DNA of 64,000 bases from Monosporascus cannonballus (Eukaryota > Ascomycota > Sordariomycetes > Xylariales): positions 186,001 to 250,000 of the forward strand of contig QJNS01000109.1 in the NCBI GenBank assembly GCA_004154925.1, given 5' to 3'. A program made the translations under genes and the position numbers. This document shows, piece after piece, positions 24,085 to 37,195 of this stretch. Under the pieces are notes generated by a model, which was given only the letters and a program-made list of their open reading frames with translations, was not told the DNA's origin and made no database searches. Each line of letters starts with the position of its first letter. Within the stretch, counting starts at the first letter, position 1.

Positions 24085-24089
24085 GTAAT

Positions 24090-24293
24090 TTAGATCTTTC
24101 TTAGCGTCAAGATCGAAGAAAATCTGTATAGAATTAATTACATTTAATTAAAATCCAACTATGTTATATAAAGTGTATTTATTGTTACAAAGCGTAACTA
24201 AGTTATCTTGTTAATTAAATACTGACGATATTTTTATTAATATCAACTCGTATAAGTTATATTTAATAATTAATTAAACCTTACGCTGTTATA
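24090..24293 (+). repeat. Solo LTR S1, right piece
   Basis: Resumes after H and carries the family-1 LTR 3' core (AATACTGACGATATTTTTA... TTAATTAAACC), ending ACGCTGTTATA. TSD TAATA at 24294-24298 matches 2911-2915. Confidence 0.75.
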
Positions 24294-24298
24294 TAATA

Positions 24299-24744
24299 AT
24301 TAATAATAATGTGGAATATAACATTATGTAATATTATTATAATTATTATAAAACCTGTTAAACTTAGTTAATATAATTATTTATACGTATAACGTTGTAA
24401 TTACAATTATTGTCATTTAAAAACTAACATGCAATTTTTTAAATAAAATATATTAATAAAATTATATACATAATAATATAAGTCGCAATTATATTATCGC
24501 AATCATGAAAATATTATCATTATTTACTTTTTCAACTTTTAATAACGTTAAAATTACTTATTTTTTAAAATTTTTATTTCACTATTATGAGATAACGAGA
24601 GTGCAACTGTAGCTACAATACTAAAAGGTCAGCAATTCCAAACCCCAATTGGGTTGTGAACACCCTAATCCACCTGACACCGACTAGCTGTGCATATCAT
24701 CACAACTATATTAATTATAAATTCTATTTAGCGTAATATATATA
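24299..24744. other. AT-rich spacer, right half, with a small unmutated island
   Basis: No ORF or LTR recognised. At 24598-24712 lies a balanced-composition stretch with many CpA (AATTCCAAACCCCAATTGGG, including palindrome CCCAATTGGG) inside otherwise RIPed sequence. No TSD was found, and it is neither a clear tRNA nor an LTR. Confidence 0.5.
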
Positions 24745-25152
24745 TATAGTTTTAATGTAATATAAGACGGCCTCTAAAAACGCTTGTAATTAGGGTTTTT
24801 AGAAAAGACATATTTCAGTTACGTAGTAGCTAGACAAAATATATCGTAAAGTTATCAAAGCCTTAATTCGATAGCATTTATTATAGAGCTATTAAGGCTT
24901 TGGTTCAACGAGAACCATTATAGAACTATTGGAATCCAATTTAGAAAAAATGGCAAAAATAATAATATATAAATATATATAATTTCAAAACTGAAACAAT
25001 ATTAACTTGTAATATAGTTTCGTTATTAAAAATATTCTTAATACTGCAAAGCGTAATTATATTACTGTGTTAATTAAATTCTTATAAAAATTTTATTAGT
25101 ATAAAGCCGTATGATTTAAAATAAAGTATTAGTTTTGGTTTTATAAATTATA
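24745..25152 (+). repeat. P3 5' LTR
   Basis: Aligns with 61819-62180: shared ACGGCCTCYAAAAACG near the start and the family-1 3' core near 25030-25150. Ends TTATA (RIPed TTACA) exactly where a short LTR has inserted. Start position approximate. Confidence 0.72.
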
Positions 25153-25287
25153 TGTATTATAGCTGTATTATAGCCATAGCGCTATTAGAGTAAAATATTA
25201 GTGAAATAATCGCAATAGTAGCAATTATTCGAGTGTTTAGAGCTGCATATATACACTGCAGATGCTACTATAGACAAGGCTGTAAAA
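25153..25287 (-). repeat. Short LTR, family 4 (135 bp), at the P3 LTR/leader junction
   Basis: Aligns with 12028-12159 along its length (AATAATCGCAATAGTAGCAAT; TGCATATATACACTGCAG). After it, the P3 leader resumes (CATTACAATTTCTTTTTTAA), matching the family-1 post-LTR sequence. The flanks TTATA/ATACA fit a duplicated LTR end TTACA imperfectly. Confidence 0.65.
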
Positions 25288-25292
25288 ATACA

Positions 25293-27071
25293 TTACAATT
25301 TCTTTTTTAAATAAAACAGTTAAATTTTAAGTAATTCTTTTAATTATTGTATCAATTTTGAGCGTTAAAATTATACTAATAGTTTGACTTCGAAAGGAAA
25401 TTTAAAAATTAGAGAATAGTGTTTAGTAATTTACAATTGAACTAAACGTCGCTTTAATATAGGTTCGCGTTTCGAAATATAAAATGAAAAAATCTTAACT
25501 TTATAAAAGAAAAAAAGCATTTGAAAGTTGTTAACTGAGATACGAATTTACTTCAAGTTTTAGAATTTAAACGAGTTATTAAATTGAATTTTTGCCGCTA
25601 TAACTCTATTTCTAAAAGGAATATAGATTAATTCGAATCAATAAAAGGATATTATTTACAAAATACTGGGTCTAATTTGAATAATATTACTCAGAAGATT
25701 TTTTCGAATTATATTAAGTTCGAAAATATATTAAAAATCAATTATAAACACCCGATTAAAAAACATAGCTTTTTGTAGCAGATTTTATAATTAAGATAAA
25801 AAACCTATATTTCAAATAGAAAATTCTATTGAAAAGCTTCATGGTTGATATGAAATAAATTTAGAATGAAAACAATAGGTCAATCGACATATTTGAAAAA
25901 GGATTAAAGGATAACAAAAACACGGAAATTACTAAGTTACTTTAATTAATTATATTAAATAAATGTATTTTACAAATTTTTAAATTTAACAATATATAAT
26001 ACAAATATCGTGTGGAAAGAATAAAGAAAATGACAAAACGTACATATTATTATATATAACACCGTATTTATACTTATAAAACTTAATATTATTTAAAGAC
26101 AGAATTGCAGCCAGATGATATATTTAAATTACGGCCAAATAGGATCTACAACATTTAATATACACTATTTAATATATTTTGACAAAACAATTAAATATTT
26201 AGGTTATAAAAATTATGTATTAATAATAAAAAACAATAACTCGATTATTAACATAATCTAGTAACGAAATATGTTACACGGATCCTTGTAATAAAAATTT
26301 CGATAAAAGTTTAAAGAAATTAAGAACTGAATATATAAACGATCTAACTAATTAAAGAGCGTCTGTAAGGAATAGCTTAAAAAATACTAAAAATAGATTA
26401 AAAAATATCTTTTTTGCTATGCTAGAATGGCATAGTAAGTTTTTTGCTGTTTATAATAGCTAATAGAAATATTTTGTATATAATGACTGGAAAACACATA
26501 TCTACTAATATATTACACGTATATATCAAGATATTCGGCATCTCTAATTTGATATAACAAAACAAAATTAACGAACAATAAAACTAATATTTTCAAATGC
26601 TTATTTTATAAAATCAATTTAATAAATAGACAACTGTATAAAACTAACTAAAAAAGAAATATTTGTAGAAAAACATTTTTAGCTGTTATAATAAATATAA
26701 TTATTAGTTAATTAAAAGTTAAATTTAATACATTATAAAAATGCATTACTAAAATACTATTACTCATATATATTTTCAATTGATATTTTCTGCAACGTCC
26801 AATATTAAACATTGATTAATCAATCTATTTTAATCTTATATATAGAATACCTGGAAACTAATATAAATATAATATAATAACATATTGAATAACAAATAAA
26901 ACAAACAATTACTTACTGAGATAAAAGATAATAATAAAAGGAAAAATAATTACGCTAGTTTAATATTAAAATGTATTAAAAAATTAATAAATAAAACTAT
27001 TAAACACGTTTTAAAAGTAAGTATCAAAACAATTCAATAAATTTGACAAAAGAATTAGAAAACGAAGGTTA
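25293..27071 (+). pseudogene. P3 leader and gag remnant
   Basis: Extremely AT-rich. The start aligns with the family-1 leader and the end (GAAGGTTATTTGT) with P2 near 17085. No domain survives in translation; assigned by position and alignment of its ends. Confidence 0.5.
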
Positions 27072-27076
27072 TTTGT

Positions 27077-27199
27077 TAATATAGTAGAAACTGGATAACG
27101 TCAAGATTTTTAAGTGCTGCATATCTCTTTAATTAACAGCGTTTTTGTTATTTTTTTCTTTTAGAAATCCAGCTATTATTATCAAAATCTTACGTATTA
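27077..27199 (+). repeat. Left terminal direct repeat of the 1.83-kb element
   Basis: Starts TAATATAGTAGAAACTGG and ends AAAATCTTACGTATTA; matches 28781-28904 with mostly transition differences. Confidence 0.7.
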
Positions 27200-27204
27200 T
27201 TTGG

Positions 27205-27310
27205 CAGCATCTGTTACTTTGCCTCTTCGCGATCAGGACCCCATTTTAGAGATAGTAGCTGCGCCGCAGGCGCAGCTATGGCTAGGGCTTTCAAAAATTG
27301 TAACTTTAGG
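27205..27310 (+). repeat. Repeat B, copy 1, with a perfect GC palindrome
   Basis: Shares CAGGACCCCATTTTRGAG and GCTGCGCC...GGCGCAGC with 62458-62560. Palindrome TAGCTGCGCC/GGCGCAGCTA at 27256-27278 with loop GCA (10-bp arms). Not RIPed although the surroundings are. The minus-strand frame across it (27214-27411) is not supported as a gene. Confidence 0.7.
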
Positions 27311-28039
27311 TATATTGCTAAAGCGGACTTACAAAAATATCCACATAAATAACAAAGCTTCAAAATAGAGCCTAAAAGCAAGTTATAAATTTTTGGCCTT
27401 GTTTTAAGCAATCGTATATAAACTTTTTAAAGTTTTTTTTAAAAAAAAGCTTATAAAAAATTAATACCAATAATTAATAATACAATCCAAAAAATTATAT
27501 ATAACTTTAAAAAAGTTTCTCATCTATATATTAAACGTATTACTTGGGGTTAATTTGGTAGAAATAATAAGAAAGTATGTTTAAGTTTTCGTTTTAGATA
27601 AATCTTTTATCTGAAACGCCTTTACGGCAGCGACGTAATAATCAGCGGTCGAAATATTTTCTTATAGATCTTCTAAGGGTAATTCAATGTAGAAAAAACC
27701 CGTCTAGTTATGTTTTTAGCCGTACGAGTTATATTCTTCCGTCGTAATTATAAACGTGTTTTAAACTTAATTAATATTAACATTTTTACGATTGCAACAT
27801 GATGACTATAATACAAATGGCTAAAAAATTAATATACGAGTTTTTCTTACGTAAAATATATTAAGAAAGCCCGGTACATAATAATGCAATCGGGAATTAT
27901 GCTGTCGTAGCTATAAGAGCATTGCGGTCGCCTATTTTCTAAACTTTAAGAACGTCGAGGTTATCCATTTTCCAAACCTTAATTCAGTTATATTAGGTGT
28001 AATTCTTATCGAAGAAAAATAAATAAAACTTCTTACACG

Positions 28040-28320
28040 TATATTAGTTAATATTCGACGCGTATATAAACTTGTAAATATATAACATTTACTTTAGATA
28101 TATAAATAATTTTATTTAAATTCTTTAAATTATTTTTAAATCGTTTTAAAAACTGTTAATAATTGAAGTAACAATATTCAGAACGAGTCTATTTTTCGCA
28201 TAATTGCAAATTAGGCCTCGTTAATTCGTTACCAGGATACGACATATAATTGATTAAAAATAAAGTATATTAGTTTATCGAAACGAGTTAAAGAGGCCTA
28301 AGCTAGCTGAGGTAACTTTT
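28040..28320 (+). repeat. Repeat A, copy 1
   Basis: Matches 62185-62455: both open with a TATA-like ATTCGACGCGTATATAAA and close with GCTAGCTRAGRTAA after an AGGCCT/AGCCC block. Possibly an LTR or short mobile repeat; boundaries and TSD not found. Confidence 0.6.
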
Positions 28321-28780
28321 ACTTAAAAGTCTACGTTTCTGCGTACGATCTCGTAACTTTATGTTTTTAATTCGACGATTTGTTGCTTGCTTGTTATGTT
28401 GACGATTTAAGACTAAATCGCATTTAACGGTCGCCTTCCTTTATGTTTTGTATACGTATAGTTTAAGAGTTAGTTGTTTTTCGTTATTAATAATTATATT
28501 ATAATGGTAACATTTTAAAATTAATAACTTCGTTATTTAGTTATTCGAAAATATGTGGATTCGAATTATTGGTAACTTTTGTCGTAACTATTACTTTTAT
28601 AGTACTTTAACGAATTACTAATTTTAACGCCGACCGTTACCTCTGGCTATGTGAGTTGCGTATCTTGGAATGAAATCTTGGCTTTCTGGCTGTATATTTA
28701 TTTGAGACGCTTTCTCTGTCGACGAGATCTTGGATAGTATTGTTAAGGACATCGTTTTATTTTTTATACGAAGAAGTAGA

Positions 28781-28904
28781 TAATATCGCAGGAATTAGAT
28801 GACGTTAAGACTTTTAAATGCTGTATATCTTTTTGATTAAGAGTGTTTTCGTTGATTTTCTTCTTTTAGAAATCAAGTTATTACTACCAAAATCTTATAT
28901 ATCA
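28781..28904 (+). repeat. Right terminal direct repeat of the 1.83-kb element
   Basis: Starts TAATATCGCAGGAATTAG and ends TCTTATATATCA; see 27077-27199. Confidence 0.7.
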
Positions 28905-28909
28905 TGTGT

Positions 28910-29518
28910 AAAAAAGCTGTAAGATAATAAAATTCAGAAAAACCAGCAAAACTATTCTAAGAAAGGCTTTAAACGTCGCGAAAACAATTATAAATATGCA
29001 TATTATCCTACAAATAAATAATAAAATATACTGGTATACTGTCGTCGTAAATGACAGAGCTTTAAATAAACATTATAGTGCACTTAATATTATTAAGAAA
29101 TTTAAATAATTATAGAAATATAAATTAATCATATGCAACTGTAGAAATATGCAAAGTTAAGAATTTCTTTATTACAAAGTAAATGTTAAGGGTAAAATTA
29201 ATTACATGGAAAGTTTTATTTAAAAATGATATCAAATAATTAATTATCATATTATACTAATAAAAAGTCACGACTGAATTTTAACACAACTCTAGTGGCA
29301 TTAATATAAGGCTTTAATCGATAAAAGAATTAAGTAAATAAAATTTGTTTTCTATTGTATCGATAAATAAAATATACAACAATAAAGTTTAAATATTCGA
29401 TTAAAAATTACAACGAATATAGATATTAAAATACGAAGAATTGTATTTATTGTTAAAATAAAATTGAAGAAATCAAATAACAATTTATGATAATAATATT
29501 AAACACTACAAATTCAAA
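28910..29518 (+). pseudogene. P3 protease region
   Basis: Aligns with P2 17090-17760: AAAAAGCTGTAAGATAATAA, then ACTGGTATACTGTCGTCGTA opposite the P2 protease stretch. Interrupted at 29518 by M4 between protease and RT. Confidence 0.65.
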
Positions 29519-29523
29519 TTAAT

Positions 29524-29929
29524 TATATTAAATATGTTATATATCTATTTATAGATATAAGAGGTATTTGAAAAAGATCTTTATTTGCATATAATAATAT
29601 TGTAAGACATAATCTATACATGTATTCCTTACGAAGATTTAAGAACTTTTCTTTTAATAAAAAATAATGTTTTTAATCAAAGGTTCAAATTAATAACGAA
29701 CAGACGAAATTGAGTAAGCAATTATTTATATAGAATATTAGAGTGTTATATATTTAGTTTTTGAATACGTATATCGTAAATTTACATAATTTATATAATC
29801 TAGTTAAATTGTTTAAATGATTTCAATTACTTAAAAGCGCTAAATGCTTTTAACCAAATTTTACCGTTATATACTCGCGTTAAGTTTTAAAGAAAGTTTG
29901 TTTAAAACGAAAACTCTTATTTTCATACC
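29524..29929 (-). repeat. M4 3' LTR
   Basis: TATATTAAATATGTTATATA... aligns with the LTR starts of H and M3 (TGTAACGAACCTGTTATACA). The right end is worn, ending near ATACC at 29929. Confidence 0.8.
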
Positions 29930-32900
29930 GTTATTTCTTTTTATTAAACTATCTTTGTTCCTAAGATAAACCTTTTAAATATCTCTTTTAAAAGAATTTT
30001 ATTAAGATTTTTCAATCAATTTTACATTAACAGGTTATATCCGAAAAAAGAAATTTTACGTAATTAAATGAAATCTTGTAATAATCGCATATATATTATG
30101 AAAAGGTCTACTGCCCTAATTACTGTTATTAAAATTATATTCGTTTTAAAAAGGTTTTTCTTTCGTATTAGGCCTCTCACATTATAACAATTATATTTAT
30201 TCTTAATGTTTCCTTTATACTATAATAAATACTAGTCTTTTAATAAAACTTAAAAAGTCGCCTAAAGAATTATAAATCATATAACGTAGAAGAATGAATT
30301 TCTTAATAATGTACGAAAGGATTATCGAATAAAATAAAAAAAACTTATTAATCGATTACAATATTTTAAAATATAATAAGATTTATTTAAAAAGACTGTT
30401 ACGATATTAAAGATTTATAAATTAGATTAATTTAAAAGGCAAAAGTAATTAAATTAGAGCCTTATCGAATAAAAGCGAAATAAATATTATTTAGCGTATT
30501 GTTAAATATTATAGCGAAAGCTTTAATATTTTTCAATTGGAATAACGTAAGATTGGATTTGAGATTCAAGCCGTTATCACTTGTAATTTTTGCTGTATTA
30601 AAAACTATCGATTAGAATTTTGACAGTAAAACCTCTTAATTAATTCTTTCAAATTTATCAAATAATTGAAAGATTTCTAAATTGTTTTTAAATAATTAAT
30701 CTTTTTAATCTAATTATATATTAAGCCTTTTTAAAGATTTAAATTTTAAAAGTTTTTAATTTTGTAATTTCTGTTATTCTTTTTAATTTTTCAATTTATA
30801 TTTTAAAGAGGCTTTTTAAATATTAGTTTAAATAAAAAAGAGGAAGTTATATAACATATTTTCTTAGTTTTACTTAATAGCAATTAAACATAAATTTCAA
30901 ATATATATTTAATACTTTTAAACGACTTAAACCTTTTAAAGTTTAATATATTATTGATTATTGTATTTTTTTCGTAATACATATATTTTATTTCCATTTA
31001 ATAAAATTAATTTCTAATTCTTTTAGGTATATTTTTAAGTTAGCTTCTACTTCAAATAATATAATTTAAAATAAAGTCGGATTTATATTATTTTTATTTT
31101 AAATAATAACATTTTTATGTTTAATATAATAATATTATTTTAAGAAGTAAATAACCGGTTTTTTAAGTAATATTTATATATAATAATAAATAATAATATA
31201 TAATAATATATTTATGCTTTAAATAATAAGCATAATATAAATTTATTTTAATTAAATTAAAAATCGTATTTTAATATTTTGGTTATAATTTTATCATTAT
31301 TAAATTAATATTTTACTATTTAATTTAATCGTTTTGTTTTTTTTATTTTAAACATAATATATATTTAAAGAATTTAAGTTTCATACCAATTTATGAATAG
31401 AGGTTAACGTTATAATAAAATATAATAAATATATTTTTGTCGTATTTAATTTTTTAATAATATATTAAAATAAATATAAGTTAATAATAAATTCTTAAAT
31501 TACATTATTTCTTAATGTATTAAAGGTAGATACAAACGAGATTAAATTATAGAATATATGGTATGTTATCTTTTATATTTTTAAAATTATCATAGTTAAC
31601 CCTTAATTTTATTATATTTCCTAATTTATTAAAAATTAGATATTTTAAAAGCTTAATAACGTTAAACTAATTTTAATAATTATGGAGTACGTTTTTTAAC
31701 GATTTAATAAACTATATTTAATAATTTCGAATCATATAAAAGTTTTTGTAATATAATTATTAACTTTTAATTTGGCATTTTAAATATTTCGAAATTTTGT
31801 TAACAATACGAGATTCAATTTAATAATATTTTATATGTCGTTTGAAACTTTTAGAATTATAATATATTTATAATTAAAAATATCCTTTTAAACGTATTTT
31901 TTTGAACATGTTATATCTGAAGATTAAGTTTTAATAAAAATTATATAAATTCTACGCCATTTATTTATATTTTTCGTTTTTATACAGTATGTAAAGTTTT
32001 TATCATTAAAATAATAATCGCAAGACCTTTTTTTAAAAAAGTATTAATAATTATAAATAAGTTTTATATATATTAAATATTAAAACTTCTCATTTTATAA
32101 TACTTTAAAATAAAATATTATACTGAACCTTTTTTACTTAGATTAATTATTTTAACATAATGTTTAACATATAATTTAAAACGTGGATGTTGAAGCGTTT
32201 CTCGTTCGTATTAAGTAACTTTATTTTTAAAATGTGCATAATTCTATATTTAAATTATTAAAGACCTAAAGTTTTGCAATGTATTACTTTATAATAACTT
32301 GCGTTAAAATTCGAATTATATTTAAGTATATCTTTTAATTAAACTAGCTGTCTAATTAATATATTTACATTATTGCGGCTATTTAAAACATTCGCTATAT
32401 TATAATTAAATTACTTTTTAAATATTGTTTATTTGTGAGTTTATAGTTGAAAATCGTTAAAAATACATGCAGATTTTAGAAATTTAATTTTTAAGTATAT
32501 TATATAATTAATTCTAAATCAATTAAGGAGAACTTTCGATTTATTTAACCTTTTTATTATTTAAAAACTCATTTTACATTTTCTTAAGATTATAAAATCA
32601 ATAGATCTTTTAGCGAAATATATAATGTAAAAGTATTTAAAAATATCTTAAAATAATTATAATTGTTTATAAAACAGTTCTACAAATAGTAATCAATTGT
32701 ATATATACAATTCGATACTTACAATATTGGTATATTCTTTTGAAAGTGGGTTTTTATTTCTTGTTTCTTTTATTATTCCTATATTGTAATAATTATTCTA
32801 AAAATTAAATATTATATATTATTTTACTTTATTAATATTGTTAAGCTACTTATAAATATTCAAACTATATTTTTTTTATTCAGGTATTCTTTAATTATTT

Positions 32901-34521
32901 ATAATTAAGTATATATCAGTATAAGAAAGTTTCGTTTTAGTTCATAATATCTTTACTATTTGTAAATTCAAGTCTTATATATAGTAGATAATTTGTGGAA
33001 ATCTTATAATATTACATTGTCTTAAATTGCAAATTTTTACAATAAACTTTATAAATTTTATAATACGATTTCTTCTAATGAACAGGGAACAACCATAATA
33101 TATATAATAATAATCTGTATTATGTAATGTTTTTAAGTAATATTTTAAGTTTACAGTATTGAATTTATTAATTTAATATAATATAAAATATATATTTTGA
33201 AATATATAATACATTTTGTATCAATTGTTTTTAAATATTCCCTTAACATTATATAAGAATATCGGCTCTATTTAATCAATATTTTAATTATTACTATAGT
33301 ATTAAAGTAGATTTAAAACAATAATAATTTTTAAAATATCTGTTATATTTAACCCATATTACTTTTAATATTTTTAAATTTCAATATGAATTTTATTCAT
33401 CTTTCGAAATATTGATTTATTTTCGTATATAAATATATTTTCATTTACTTAATCTGAGAACTGAAACCTCAATTTATATATTTAAAGAACTTATTTATTT
33501 TCATTATTATTAAAAAAGCAAAATTAATTTTTGCTTTCGGATTGACTATACAGTTTTAAATAAGTTTTATTTAAAATAAAACGGTTTAATTTAATTCCGC
33601 ATTCACTTTTTCAATCTATATAAGATCTTATGATAAAAAGCCGTTTAATAGTTTAATGTCGAAAGTCCTTTCGATTCTTTAATTCAGGTAATTTGCTTAT
33701 AAAAAGCTCTTTTTATTTTCGAAACTTCTTAATAATATACTTAATAGAATAATTATTTATATATTTATACCACTTTGTGTTTTACCTACTTAATATTTCA
33801 AAATTACAGCTTTTTTAATACGACTGTTAATGTTGTATTTTTTAAATTATAAAATTAAGAAATTAAACTTTCGCAAGTATTATATTTAAAAGGTCGAAAT
33901 ATATACAAAATAGTTAAGAATAATGTAAAGATTTTAGCGATATAGCGTTTTAATTTACTCTAATTTACAAGATGAGTAATAAACCTTAAGATATTTTAAT
34001 TCTCGAAAGCTTTCTATATATTAATATTTGTCCTCTTATTGTATAAATATTTCTTTATCTTATTTAGTTTTAAAGTCGTTATTGATTCAGATGCGAAAAT
34101 AAATTAAATTATTATTGTTATAACACACTGAAAGATATAATAAACTAGAAAGGTTTAATCGAGAGTTTTTTGAAATATATAAGAGATTTAAAGACTTTAT
34201 AAATTTCGAAAGATAATTATTTATTATTATTGTCTATTAAAAACTAGCCGTATTTGTTGCATATCTCGTAGCTTTATATATCAAAATCGTAAAAGTATTT
34301 TAGATTTTTAGTTATATTAGAAATTGGTTCTTCCAAATAATATTGACTAGGTTCAACTTTCAAATCCGTATATATGAAATACATTTCGTAGTTACAATAT
34401 CGTTTTAAAAATAAATAATGATAAGAATTATTAATTCTAGCTAGAAAAAAATTAAATTATTATTTCTTTCTCTTTTTAACTCGTTATTTATCTCGTATCT
34501 AATCGTTTTAACCTTTTCTAG
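29930..34521 (-). pseudogene. M4 pol remnant (antisense region, integrase, RT)
   Basis: Starts TTATTTCTTTTTATTAAAC, like M3 just inside its 3' LTR, and runs to TTCTAGCTAGAAAAAAATT near 34430, which matches M3 58015 (gag). The 30540-30700 segment matches the chromodom-end region of M3 and H. Among the most AT-rich sequence in the window; no domain is readable in translation. Assigned by end-to-end position. Confidence 0.6.
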
Positions 34522-34526
34522 AATTA

Positions 34527-34734
34527 TATTTAGGGCTAACAAAGTATGCGTACTAATATAGAAATACTAAGCCTTTTAGGCGTTATTTTTACGCCACAAC
34601 TACGAGGTTGTTACGGGATAATTGCTTTATAAGTAATTCCTTGCTATCCGTCTAGGAAAAAAAGACAAGTTTTAAATTAGTTCTTAATATATCCGTATTA
34701 TTTTTCTTCTTTTTATTCTCATTAAAATGTAAGA
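34527..34734 (+). repeat. X 5' LTR
   Basis: TATTTAGGGCTAACAAAGTA, then TGCGTACTAATA, a GGCGTTATTTTTACGCC stem-loop and ACTACGAGGTTGTTACGGG. Matches 48648-48853. End placed near AAAATGTAAGA by alignment. Confidence 0.78.
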
Positions 34735-37195
34735 AATAAGCGATATAATTACCATACTGTATAACGATAAACCGGTTATTCTAGTTATTAACCATACTTA
34801 AACTTTAAAACATAAATTTATCTTATTTGAGTCCTGGTAACTGCTTAACGAATACCAAAAAAAATTCGGACACTAAATTACGAAAACGATTATGTAAAAA
34901 CAATAACGATAGTTATATAAAGCTTTTACGAAAATAAAATAACGCGTATAATTAAATCGTAAGGTTTTATAATTAAACGTTATTTTACGCGTCTTAACGA
35001 TAATATAACGAATCTTTTATATTTTTTTCGTATTAAGTTTTATAACGTTTACTAATATGTTTATATGAGCTTTGAAAATTATAATCTTCATAAAATATAT
35101 ATTTTTAAGATATTTAAATGTTAAAGGTTTTACGTTCTTAATCGGTAAGTGTGTTACAATTTTATAAAAAAACAGATCATTTAAAGTATTATTTAATTTA
35201 AAATATTAAATTAAACTTCATTTAAATTATACAAATTTCACAATTAATTTAGATATTATTTTCAGAAATTAGTTAATATTATTATGATTTTACGGACTTA
35301 AATATGATTTAACGTACATTATATTTAATTTATTTTCCGATATTTATTAGAAGTTATATAAACATATGAAATTTACGAAAATCAAAATTCGCAAGTTTTA
35401 TTATATTTATTTTATAAATCAATTTAAGTTTAAAGAATTTTCCAAAGTACTTTTAGATATACGTCAAAATAGTTTATACGCATTAATATATAAATCGTCG
35501 AAATATATTGAAAATTCTATAAATTAATGAATATGCTTTTAATAGTATTAATTAAGATTTATTAGGTTTTTCTAAATAGATAATTTGATATTTTTCGATA
35601 AACCGTTTTATTATACACCTGTACTTTTTAAGAATTAAAATGGTATCTGTTATTATTTTATATAAACGTTTTAATATAACTTAAAGAAAGATTTTAAATA
35701 TGAAGTTATTAGTCCGAGCTTTTATTTCAAAGGTTTTTATTATATCGTAAAAACATAATCTGTCTTAAAGATTTAATAGTTGTTTTAAAATTATTATTAT
35801 TATAGGATTCCGGTTATAAAATAAATATAATAATATTATAAAAAAGAAATTTTGGAAATAACTTAAAATATATATCTTAAATATAAAAAAATAAATTACC
35901 TTAAATCCGAATATCTTCAGAAGATTTAAAACATAATAAATATATTTCGAAAATATTTATAGAATTATTATATTAGAAAAGGTTAAGTATTTAGCCGTTG
36001 TCCCGAAATATCCTTTTTAGTTATAATGAAAAAAAGATATTGCTAAACGATTATTGAAAGAATTTTAAGAAATATTTATATAAACCTTATACTAAAGTTT
36101 CCTCTATAAAGAAGGTTTTTATCACGGATATATTAAGTTTTAAAAATATATATAAAATAAATAAATAGTATAGTATGATTCACTTTATTTTAAATTAAAT
36201 TATGATATAAAGCTTTACGATATATCTTAAACACTGGTTAATTGTTTTAGTTAAAATATATACCGAAATTAAAAACTTATTTAAATAAGTTTATTATAAT
36301 ATATATGTATATTACTTTAGAAATTTAAATGATAAAGTCGTATAATATAGCAAAAATTAAAATATATTATTTTATTTTTGTAAAAATAAAACCGTTATGT
36401 ATTATATTACAACTTTTATAGACTAGAAAAACAAATCCTCTTATTAATTAATCATTTGTTAAATAAAAATATCCATATATATTTAAAAATAGTAAATTTA
36501 TTAAGTTTAAAAAAGAATTACGACGTAATATTTTTATTATAACTTTTTTACTTATTATACTTATATTATTAAGCGATAATGATAAAAAACCTTAGATTAA
36601 TAAACTACGCAAAATACGAAAAAGATATTATAGTAGTTATACCAATATATTTTAAGGAAATTATTATTAAATGATTGGAATATTTATTATACGAATATTC
36701 AATAAATTTATTCGACGAAACACACCTTTTTAAAACTTTTTTTATTTATTTTTACAATGGATATATAAGGTTTTTAAAAATATTTAAAAATAACAAAACC
36801 AACATGTATTAGGCGTAATAATAGCCTCATTAAAACCCATATAGTATTTGCTCAAAAAAGTATAATATGCCATTATACAAATTATGAAAAACTTAATCGA
36901 ATAATTTGTACAAATTAGAAAATGTTATTTCTATTATTAGAAATCCTGGATCGTTCTATAATTATTTATAAATAGGCGCAAGTAAATTTAAATAATGGAT
37001 ACAGTTAAATACGTATTTACACACTAAAGAATAGAAAATTACTTTTAAAACGAAATATAGCTATTTCGAATATTTAACAATACTGTTTATATTTTTTTAA
37101 CATTTTATTTACGTCTTGAATATATATTAATTAAATGTTACCGAATTTAATAAATAGTATTTATATAATTTACTTTAACCATATAGTAACATAAA

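Larger units (their letters stand above)
27077..28904 (+). mobile_element. Small LTR-bounded element (1.83 kb), unrecognised
   Basis: Direct repeats of 123 bp (27077-27199) and 124 bp (28781-28904) bound it, flanked by TTTGT (27072-27076) and TGTGT (28905-28909), a 4/5 match. P2 has uninterrupted sequence at this site. Purine-rich GAAGAAGTAGA before the second repeat suggests plus orientation. The 1.6-kb interior has no RT. Minus-strand frames near 28640-28760 (NDVLNNTIQDLVDRES) look coding but I do not recognise them. Could be a non-autonomous or internally deleted LTR element. Confidence 0.55.

Noticed and set aside
24598..24712. tRNA gene
   Set aside because: GGTTCAAnnC-like box is absent and no cloverleaf could be drawn in either direction.
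25153..25420. 3' LTR plus internal region of a minus-strand family-4 element
   Set aside because: The sequence after the LTR aligns better with the family-1 leader, so the LTR is solo in P3.
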